In this document: in pieces, positions 1 to 6,700 of the stretch
Layout of the letters: each line of letters begins with the position of its first letter
Numbering within the stretch: position 1 is the stretch's first letter
Source: JANPJV01 sp031425695
Lineage (GTDB): Bacteria > Pseudomonadota > Gammaproteobacteria > Xanthomonadales > SZUA-5
Assembly (NCBI GenBank): GCA_031425695.1
Contig: JANPJV010000280.1
Span: 1 to 18,566, forward strand
Length of the DNA stretch: 18,566 nucleotides
Direction: 5' to 3'
Translations under genes and position numbers: made by a program
Notes under the pieces: generated by a model
Databases searched by the model: none
What the model was told of the DNA's origin: nothing
Seen by the model: the letters and a program-made list of their open reading frames with translations, nothing else

Positions 1-126
1 ATCAGGGATTCTGCGGGTGCCAACTACGGCGAGTTGGTGAGGGCAAGTAGAGAAGAGAGAGCAAAGGAGGGTCGAACTCGGGCTGTTTCGGGCCACATTC
101 GTGCACCGCGTGGCACCGGCAGAATG
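1..126. other. Left-edge intergenic sequence without a recognisable gene
   Basis: Both strands were read. There is no recognisable protein family and no second tRNA cloverleaf. The open frames across this stretch also run through the tRNA and terminator and are chance frames in GC-rich DNA. A short stem (CCAACT/AGTTGG near 20-37) is the only structure seen. Confidence 0.5.
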
Positions 127-160
127 GCCCGAAATCCCGCAGTGACGCGGGATTTCGGGC
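127..160. repeat. Perfect 14-bp hairpin beyond the tRNA terminator
   Basis: Bases 127-140 (GCCCGAAATCCCGC) and 147-160 are exact reverse complements, with a 6-base loop. The arm ends one base before the A/T tract of the tRNA terminator. Read on the plus strand, this hairpin is followed by AACAAAAAACC rather than a T tract, and read on the minus strand no T tract follows. It is therefore not a second conventional terminator. It could be a back-up transcript-end structure or a small extragenic palindrome. Confidence 0.6.
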
Positions 161-188
161 AACAAAAAACCGGCCTTGAGGGCCGGTT
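161..188 (-). terminator. Rho-independent terminator of tRNA-Ala
   Basis: An 8-bp perfect stem, AACCGGCC (minus-strand reading of 181-188) against GGCCGGTT (168-175), encloses a 5-base loop. On the minus strand it runs directly into TTTTTTGTT (complement of 161-169). A GC-rich stem plus U-tract starting 13 bases after the tRNA CCA end is a textbook intrinsic terminator for this transcript. Confidence 0.85.
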
Positions 189-200
189 CTTGTCTGGAGT

Positions 201-276
201 TGGTGGAGCGGAAGGGGATCGAACCCTCGACCTCTGCATTGCGAACGCAGCGCTCTCCCAGCTGAGCTACCGCCCC
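201..276 (-). tRNA. tRNA-Ala (anticodon CGC)
   Basis: Read on the minus strand, the 76 bases fold into a complete cloverleaf. The acceptor stem GGGGCGG pairs with CCGCTCC and includes the G3:U70 wobble that alanyl-tRNA synthetase recognises. The D arm reads GCTC/GAGC. The anticodon stem CTGCG/TGCAG closes the loop TTCGCAA, so the anticodon is CGC and the decoded codon is GCG. The T arm is followed by discriminator A73 and an encoded CCA (201-203). Anticodon and G3:U70 agree on alanine. The gene lies downstream of rnd on the same strand, has its own promoter-like sequence at 291-320, and is followed 12 bases later by an intrinsic terminator, so it looks like a stand-alone tRNA unit. Confidence 0.97.
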
Positions 277-290
277 ATGAACAGCCGCGA

Positions 291-320
291 ACGATAGCAC
301 TGGATCGGGCGGGTTGCCAG
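291..320 (-). promoter_or_regulatory. Likely sigma-70 promoter of the tRNA-Ala gene
   Basis: On the minus strand the element CTGGCA (315-320) is separated by 18 bases from TATCGT (291-296). The latter is preceded by TGC, giving an extended -10 (TGnTATnnT). The -10 ends 14 bases before the mature tRNA 5' end, and the intervening sequence begins with a GC-rich discriminator-like stretch, as is usual at stable-RNA promoters. Each hexamer matches the consensus at 4 of 6 positions, so this is a plausible reading rather than a firm one. Confidence 0.4.
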
Positions 321-396
321 GGTTGTGTGGGCGGAGGCGCGCTGTAGGTGGAATCGCGTCGGGTCGATGTCAAGTAGCGCCCGAAACGACATTGAC

Positions 397-435
397 GCCA
401 CCACGCAACAGACGCGGGCGCAACATGCCTACGTC
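397..435. repeat. Dispersed ~40-bp intergenic repeat, copy A
   Basis: This stretch lies just downstream of the rnd stop codon and closely matches 16150-16187, just downstream of the pgl stop codon. The two copies share ACCACGCA, then the 14-base block GACGCGGGCGCAAC, then CCTACGTC, with only small differences between blocks. Both copies have the same orientation relative to the adjacent minus-strand gene. No coding capacity is evident. It may be an extragenic repeat family associated with gene 3' ends. Confidence 0.6.
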
Positions 436-462
436 ATCACGAACGCCGTCGCGCCAAGATTC

Positions 463-1551
463 CTACCCCAGCCCCAACACCTCCTCGCGCCAGCCCTTGA
501 GGTCTTCCGGCAAGGTGTCGTGGCGGGCCCAGTATTCGAGGCCGCGGCGGGGGAGGAGAAAGTCGGGGCTGAGGCCCAGCGACTTGGCGGCGGTGAGGGC
601 GCGTTCGCGCAGGTCCTTGGAGCGCAGTTTTTCAGGTTCGGTCTGCGCGAGCAGCAACGGGACGGCGAGCTCGTCGGCGGTGATGTCTTGCTTGAGCAGG
701 GTCTCGAGCTTGGCGGCGAGCTTGGCGCTGGGCTTTCCGTCAGCGGCAACGGCGGTCTCGAGTGCCTTGAGATCGGGTTTGTCGAGCAGCGCGGCGCGCA
801 TGGCGACGGGGTTGTCGAGAATCCAGCGCTTGGGCCGATTGCGGGCGAGGGCTTCGCGGTCGCGCCAGTGGAGCATTCGCCACAGGCGCTGTTGCTGGGC
901 CGGGGTCATGCGTTCGGCGCCGCGCATCTTGAGGTGCGGGTGCGGATCGAGCGGCTGTCGCGATTTCTCCAGCGCGCGCATGCATTCCTCAGCCATCCAG
1001 CCGCGTCGGCCGAGGCCGCCGAGACGCTCATCGAGACACTGGAAGAGCGCTTCCAGGTGCAGCACGTCTTCGGCGGCGTAGCGCAGTTGTTCGGGATCGA
1101 GCGGGCGCTTGAGCCAGTCGGTGCGGGTCGCCTGCTTGTCGAGGCTGAGCCCGAGCTCCTGTGCGACCAGTTTCTGGTAGCTCGGAGGCTGCTCGTAACC
1201 GCACAGCACGGCGGCAATCTGCGTGTCGAACAGCGGCGCCGGCACGACGCCGAGCGCATGTGCGATGACCTCCAGGTCTTCGCTGGCGCTGTGCACCAGC
1301 TTGACCAGGCCGGGATCGGCGATCAGTGCCGCCAGCGCGGGGACCAACTCTGGTGCGAGCGGATCCACCAGCGCGATGTGCTCGCCACTCGCTAGCTGCA
1401 CCAGCCCCAGTTCAGCGAAAAAGGTCTGCGTGCGGATAAACTCGGTGTCGAGCGCAAGCCGCTTTGCCGACCTGGCAGCGGCGGCAAAGGCTTCCACACC
1501 TGCACGATTTGCAATCCATTGCGGCGCTGGCGCCGTGTTCGTATCTGGCAC
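463..1551 (-). CDS. rnd: Ribonuclease D (RNase D)
   Basis: This is a 362-residue 3'-5' exoribonuclease of the DEDD family that trims the 3' ends of tRNA precursors and other structured RNAs in the cytoplasm. The three exonuclease motifs are visible: LDTEF (Asp35, Glu37), the HSASED block with Asp92, and RYAAEDV (Tyr158, Asp162) of the DEDDy type. A C-terminal HRDC helicase/RNase D region follows from about residue 200 (RMTPAQQQRLWRMLHWRD). The length is close to that of E. coli RNase D (375). The GTG at 1549-1551 is chosen because AAGGA (minus strand, 1558-1562) lies 6 bases upstream and because family homology begins shortly after. The frame stays open far upstream, but that part is antisense to the divergent gene and unlike RNase D. 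The tRNA-Ala gene lies downstream on the same strand. Confidence 0.95.
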   Translation of the reverse strand: MPDTNTAPAPQWIANRAGVEAFAAAARSAKRLALDTEFIRTQTFFAELGLVQLASGEHIALVDPLAPELVPALAALIADPGLVKLVHSASEDLEVIAHALGVVPAPLFDTQIAAVLCGYEQPPSYQKLVAQELGLSLDKQATRTDWLKRPLDPEQLRYAAEDVLHLEALFQCLDERLGGLGRRGWMAEECMRALEKSRQPLDPHPHLKMRGAERMTPAQQQRLWRMLHWRDREALARNRPKRWILDNPVAMRAALLDKPDLKALETAVAADGKPSAKLAAKLETLLKQDITADELAVPLLLAQTEPEKLRSKDLRERALTAAKSLGLSPDFLLPRRGLEYWARHDTLPEDLKGWREEVLGLG

Positions 1552-1573
1552 TGGAGTTCCTTGTGAGGCGGCC
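1552..1573. promoter_or_regulatory. 22-bp divergent spacer carrying both ribosome-binding sites
   Basis: The rnd GTG (minus) and the SUMF1-type gene GTG (plus) are only 22 bases apart. The spacer contains AAGGA for rnd (1558-1562, minus) and GAGG for the plus-strand gene (1565-1568). These two Shine-Dalgarno sites are nearly back to back. There is no room for promoters, so each promoter must lie inside the other gene and the two mRNAs should overlap in antisense. Confidence 0.7.
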
Positions 1574-3487
1574 GTGAAGGACCGACATCGATCTTGGCTC
1601 AGCCTGGTGCTGGCGCTCGCCATCATACTGGGCAGCGCCTGGATCGGACTCATGCGTGCGCAGCGGCAGGAGCTGGCGGCTGAACGGCCACTGGCGTCGC
1701 GGCCTGCGCGTACGACGCCCGCCTCGCTGGGTGCCCCAATCGAGATCGAGGAAGCTCCCGAACCGGAAGCCGAAGCGGATGATCCGGGCGCGGAGCCGGT
1801 CATGCCGGTTGCCGAGGTGCCCAAGCCGGCGGCGCCGTCAGCGGTGAGCCCCGAGGAGCTCGCGGAGTTGATCGAGCGCATGCAGGTCCATGCCCAGGCG
1901 GGGCGCCTGCTGGAGCCGGCGGACGATAGTGCCTTCGTCGCAGCCGCGCGCATTCTCGATGTCGATCCCGAAAACGAGCTTGCCGCGGCCGTCCTGCTGC
2001 GTGTGCTCGACGAGTTGCGGGATGTCGGTACGCCGGTCTTGCCGGAGAGCCTGGTGGCGACGGCGGACGCCGCGCTCGCGCGGGTGGGACCGAATCCTGG
2101 TGACCAGCCATTGGTCGACGCGGTGCGCGCGAGCCTGGAGCGAACGCGCGCGCTCGACGCCGTGCTGACCACTGGCGAACGCCAGCTGGCGCGAGAAGGC
2201 GCCGGGCCGCGTGCGTTCGCCAGCGCGATCGAACGATTCCGCTCGGCCTTGCATGTCGATGCGACCAATCCGCGTGCCTTGAAAGGGCTGGAGGAAGTGC
2301 AGCGAAGGCTGCTCGAGCGCGCGCTCGCGGCGGCTTTCGACCTGCGCTTTCGAGCCGCCGATGAGCTCCTCAGCCAGGCTGAGGGCGTGCAGATCGGCAC
2401 CTCGCGGGTGCTCGATGCGCGCTCGCAGGTCATGGCTTTCCGCGCGCAGACCGAGGCCAGCCAGCTCACCGCGTTCAAGGATGCGATCGCCGCCGGCCAG
2501 CTCGAGGCGGCCGAGGGGTCGCTGGCGACGCTGCGCAAGCTGATCAGCGATCCCAACCAGATCCGTGACCTGGAGAGCAAGATCGTCAGCATGCGCCTCT
2601 ATGGCGGACTGGCGCCCGAAGAGCGCTTCGCCGACAGCCTGCGGGACGGCAGCCGTGGACCGCGCATGAGCGTGATCCCTGTCGGCTTCTTTCGGATGGG
2701 CTCACCGGACACCGAGCCGGGTCGCACGAAGACCGAAGGACCGCAGCGCGATCTTTCCTTCGCGCGCGGTTTCGCTCTGGCCAGAAGCGAGATCTCAGTG
2801 CTCGAATTTCGTGCCTTCGTCGACGCCACCGGCTATCTCACAGATGCCGAAAAGCAGGGTGTTTCGGCCATCTACGATGAGAAAACCGGGCGCATGAGCA
2901 AGGCCAAGCGCATGAACTGGCGGCGCAGCTACAACGGCAGCCGCGGGCGCGACAGCGATCCCGTGGTGCATGTGTCGTGGGGCGACGCCAAGGCCTACGT
3001 CGGCTGGCTCACCCAGCAGACTGGCAAGACCTATCGGCTGCCCACCGAGGCCGAATTCGAGTACGTACTGCGCGCGGGCAGCCAGGGGCCGTTTCCGTGG
3101 GGGGACAGCGACCCGTCCAAGCCGATCGCCAACGTCGCCGGTGCTGAAGAGATCTCGAAAGCCGGGCGGCGCTGGTCGAACGGCCTTCCCGGCTACGACG
3201 ACGGCTATTGGGGGCCGGCGCCGGTGCGCAGCTTCGCGGCCAATCGCTTTCGCCTCTACGATGTCGACGGCAACGTCTCCGAATGGGTGGAGGATTGCTG
3301 GCACGACGACTACCTGCGCGCCCCCGAGCTGCCGATTGCCTGGGTCAACCCCGGTTGCGAACTGCGCGTCCTCCGTGGCGGCTCCTGGGGCAGTGGCCGC
3401 GACCAGGTCCGCAGCGCCTGGCGCGGCAGTGCCGTCGCCGGATCCAGCGGCGCGCGCGTGGGGTTTCGGGTGGCGCGGGAGCTGTGA
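1574..3487 (+). CDS. Membrane-anchored TPR-like protein with a catalytically dead SUMF1/FGE-type domain
   Basis: This 637-residue protein starts at GTG 1574, with GAGG 5 bases upstream. A short basic N-terminus (KDRHR) precedes a hydrophobic segment at about residues 8-27, so it is probably a signal anchor with the rest in the periplasm. A Pro/Glu/Ala-rich linker (about 40-95) leads to an all-helical region (about 95-355) resembling TPR-type repeats. The C-terminal domain (about 364-637) is of the SUMF1/formylglycine-generating-enzyme sulfatase-modifying type: IPVGFFRMGS, YRLPTEAEFEY, FPWGDSD, DVDGNVSEWVEDCW, LRGGSW and a terminal GFRVARE. Aligned by eye with human FGE, the catalytic Cys336 and Cys341 correspond to Ser607 and Val612, so sulfatase activation is unlikely. 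A binding or scaffolding role of this C-type-lectin-like fold is inferred. No sulfatase or kinase gene is adjacent; the neighbours are divergent rnd and convergent ndvB. Confidence 0.85.
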   Translation: MKDRHRSWLSLVLALAIILGSAWIGLMRAQRQELAAERPLASRPARTTPASLGAPIEIEEAPEPEAEADDPGAEPVMPVAEVPKPAAPSAVSPEELAELIERMQVHAQAGRLLEPADDSAFVAAARILDVDPENELAAAVLLRVLDELRDVGTPVLPESLVATADAALARVGPNPGDQPLVDAVRASLERTRALDAVLTTGERQLAREGAGPRAFASAIERFRSALHVDATNPRALKGLEEVQRRLLERALAAAFDLRFRAADELLSQAEGVQIGTSRVLDARSQVMAFRAQTEASQLTAFKDAIAAGQLEAAEGSLATLRKLISDPNQIRDLESKIVSMRLYGGLAPEERFADSLRDGSRGPRMSVIPVGFFRMGSPDTEPGRTKTEGPQRDLSFARGFALARSEISVLEFRAFVDATGYLTDAEKQGVSAIYDEKTGRMSKAKRMNWRRSYNGSRGRDSDPVVHVSWGDAKAYVGWLTQQTGKTYRLPTEAEFEYVLRAGSQGPFPWGDSDPSKPIANVAGAEEISKAGRRWSNGLPGYDDGYWGPAPVRSFAANRFRLYDVDGNVSEWVEDCWHDDYLRAPELPIAWVNPGCELRVLRGGSWGSGRDQVRSAWRGSAVAGSSGARVGFRVAREL

Positions 3488-3515
3488 GGGGTGGGCGGAT
3501 GGCGGGCGCTGTTGC

Positions 3516-3701
3516 GGGCCTGAGGTAGCGTGGCACTGAGCGCTCGATCAAACCGATAGATGCCTTGCAATCGATAGCGCCAGCGCCGCGTGTGTCGACG
3601 AAGCGAGAGGCAGTCGCTCCGTAGCGAGACGCGGCGCTGGCGCGATCAGCAGTGACGTCACCAGATGCGCGACGCGCGCTCAGTGCCACGCTACTCAGCC
3701 C
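3516..3701. repeat. Large nested palindromic element between convergent genes
   Basis: Outer arms at about 3516-3543 and 3676-3701 are inverted copies. The core TAGCGTGGCACTGAGCGC (3526-3543) is perfectly complementary to 3676-3693, and both arms extend outward with GGG-CTGAG and single-base differences. Inside lies a second perfect inverted pair, GCGCCAGCGCCGCG (3577-3590) with 3630-3643, enclosing smaller TCGCT/AGCGA stems. The whole can fold into one long branched hairpin. No T tracts flank it, so it is not a plain terminator, although its position between the ends of two convergent genes would suit a transcript-end role. There is no coding capacity. A MITE or paired-REP origin is possible; outward-facing GTAG-type arm ends fit but do not prove this. 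Confidence 0.7.
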
Positions 3702-3721
3702 CGTATTCCCCGCCCCGCGCA

Positions 3722-6700
3722 TCACCGCACCAGCACCACCACCTTATGCTCGACCCGATCATCGACCAGCGCGATGACCGGCCCCGCCTGGACGACACCG
3801 TCCACACTCAAGCTGATCGCTTGCGTCGCCCCCGCATCGCGCTTGATCTCGATCCAGTAGGCGGTATCGCGATACCGATAGCGCAGCTTGAAGCCGGGCC
3901 AGTCGGCGCGCAGCAGGGGTTTGAGGTGCAGCGTGTCGCCTTCGCGACGCAGCCCGAGCAGGGATTCGACGATGAGGCGGTACATCCAGCCGGCGGAGCC
4001 GGTGTACCAGCTCCAGCCGCCGCGGCCGGTATGCGGGGTGACGGCGTAGACGTCGCCGGCGAGCACGTAGGGCTCGGCGGCGTAGCGCGCCATGGCAGCG
4101 GGCGTCTTAGCATGGTTGACCGGGTTGATCAGGTCGAGGAGCTCCCAGGCTTTCTCGACGTCGCCGAGCTCGGCGAAAGCCATGGTCGCCCACACTGCGG
4201 CATGGGTGTATTGCCCGCCGTTCTCGCGTACGCCCGGGACGTAGCCGCGGATGTAGCCGGGGTCGTGCGGCGAGGTGTCGAACGGCGGATCCAGCAGTTG
4301 CAGCAGCTTGGCGTCGCGACGGACCAGGCGCCGGTCGAGCGATTGCATGGCATGGCGCGCGCGCTCCGGATCGCCGGCGCCCGACAGCACCGACCAGCTC
4401 TGCGCAATCGAGTCGATCTGGCATTCCTCGCCTTGTGCTGTCCCGAGCGGGGTACCGTCGTCGTAATAGGCGCGTCGATACCACTCGCCGTCCCAGGCAT
4501 GCGCGTCGAGGTTGCCCTTGAGGCGCGCTGCTTCCTCGCGACAGCGGGTCGCGAACGGCGCATCGGATTTGTTCTCGGCGAGGTCGGCGAACTGGACCAG
4601 CACCGAGTACAGAAAGAACCCGAGCCAGACGCTTTCCCCGCGACCGTGGATGCCGACGTTATTCATGCCGTCATTCCAGTCGCCGGCGCCCATGAGCGGC
4701 AGGCCACGCTCGCCGAAGCGGAGCCCGTGGAGAACGGCGCGCACGCAGTGCTGGTACAGGCTGGCGGTCTCGCCGACGCGCAGCGGCAGGTCGTAATAGG
4801 ACTCCTCTTCGGGACCGACCGCACGGCCGTCGAGGAAGCCGGCGCTTTCATCGAGCACGCCGGTATCGCCGGTCGTGGCGACGTAGCGGCAGGTCGAGAG
4901 TGGCAGCCACAGGAAGTCGTCGCTGCAGCGGGTGCGCACGCCACGGCCGGAGGGCGGATGCCACCAGTGCTGCACATCGCCCTCGAGGAATTGGCGCGAG
5001 GCGCACAACAGCAGGTGGGCGCGCGCCTGGCCGGGATCGGCATGCATCAGCGCCATCACGTCTTGCAACTGGTCGCGGAATCCGAAGGCGCCGCCGGACT
5101 GGTAGAAGCCGCTGCGCGCCCAGATGCGACATGCGATCGTCTGGTAGAGCAGCCAGCCGTTGCCGATGGCGTTGAGGCCAGGGTCCGGGGTTTCGATCTG
5201 CACCGCGCCCAGGGTGCGGTTCCAGTAGTCGTGGATCGCCGCAAGCGCCGCGCGCGCCGTGCCGGGTTGGCGCAGGCGCTGGGCAAAGCGGGCGGTGTCG
5301 TCGGGGCCGCGGCCGACGCCCAGGCGCACGATGATTTCGTGCGACTGGCCATCCGCGAGTTCGATCGGCACCTGGATCGCTGCGCATGGATCCATCGCCG
5401 CGCCGACCCGTCCCGACAGGCGCGTACGCGCGAGCGCGGCCGGGTTGGAGAGATCGCCGTTGCGCCCGATGAACTCGCCGCGATCGCAGGTGAAGCTGCG
5501 TTGCTGCTCGTCGACATCGAGAAAGGCGATCAGCTCGGCAAACTCCGGGTTGTAGCTGTTGTGCGCGAACAGCGCACCGGTGGTCGGGTCGACTTCGCTG
5601 ACGACATGCATCGCGGTCTTGCCGCGCAGGTCGCCGAGCACCCATTCGACATACGCGGTCGCGCTGAGACGACGTGCGCGCCCGGATTGGTTGCGCAGCT
5701 TGATGACCGAATACTTGACCGCCGCATCGGGCGCCACATAGACCCATAGCTCCGAGACGATGCCGTCCTCGGTGTGCTCGAAGACGCTGTAGCCGAAGCC
5801 GTGGCGCACGCGGTAGTCGCCACTGCCGCGACGTGGCGCCGGAGAGGGCGACCAGAAGCGCCCGCTGTCCTCGTCGCGCAGGTAAATGGCTTCGCCGCTG
5901 GAGTCGCCGACCGGATCGTTGTGCCACGGGCTCAGGCGATATTCGTGCGCGTTTTCATGCCAGGTATAGGCGCCGCCGCTTTCCGACACGACGCTGCCGA
6001 ACCAGCGGTTGGCAAGCACATTCACCCAGGGAAGCGGCGTTGAACGGCCGGGGGCGAGCGTGATCACGAACTCGCGGCCGTCGGCCGTGAACTCGCCGAT
6101 GCCGTTGCCGCTCGCCGAGGTCGTCAGAGCGATCGCAGCCGTGGCTGCTCCCACAGGAGCGGGAGTACTGCCATCTTCGGCAGGCCGTGCCAGCAGCGCG
6201 CGCGGGATCGGCAGCTCGGCCGGAGGCTTGCGCCTGATCTGCTCGGCCAGCGTGCCGGCGCCGTCGCTGAAGACCGCGCGCGCGACCGCCTTCAGCAGCA
6301 CGCGATCTTCATTGGAGATCTGGTCTGCCGAGCGCACGAAGATGCCGCCCGGGCGGTCGATGAAGCTGGCTTCGACGCCGGCCGCGATCAGCCCCATGAT
6401 CTGGTCCTGGAGCACCTGGCGATAGCCGCCGCGGTCCTCGTTCCAGATGACCAGATCGACGCTCAGGCCCTTGAGCCGCCAGTAGGCATGCGCCTGCACG
6501 AGCTGGCGTACCAGATCGATGTTGGCGCCTTCCTTGATCTGCAGCAGCACGATCGGCAGGTCGCCCGAGATCGCATAGCCCCAGAGCCCGTTCTGGCCGC
6601 GTCGGTTGCGCGCGATCACCGCGGACTCGGCGCGCAGCGCCGCATTCGCGTACAGGATCGAGCTTGCCAGGCGCCCGTACAACTGGGCATCGGCCTCGGT

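Noticed and set aside
1..126. Second tRNA gene near the left edge
   Set aside because: The GTTCGACCC-like stretch on the minus strand recalls a T arm, but no acceptor, D or anticodon stem could be built around it.
1223..1573. Upstream extension of the SUMF1-type gene
   Set aside because: It is antisense to rnd and low complexity. The signal-anchor N-terminus and a ribosome-binding site support GTG 1574.
1552..2592. Long minus-strand extension of the rnd frame upstream of the GTG
   Set aside because: It is antisense to the SUMF1-type gene and Ser/Ala/Arg-rich without family features. RNase D homology and a good ribosome-binding site place the start at 1551.
3516..3701. Insertion sequence
   Set aside because: It has inverted arms but is under 200 bp with no transposase. 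No convincing target-site duplication was seen, so it is reported only as a palindromic repeat.
3665..5749. 694-residue plus-strand open frame antisense to ndvB
   Set aside because: It is a shadow of the GC-rich ndvB gene, whose frame shows clear GH94 motifs. No recognisable domain is seen on the plus strand.
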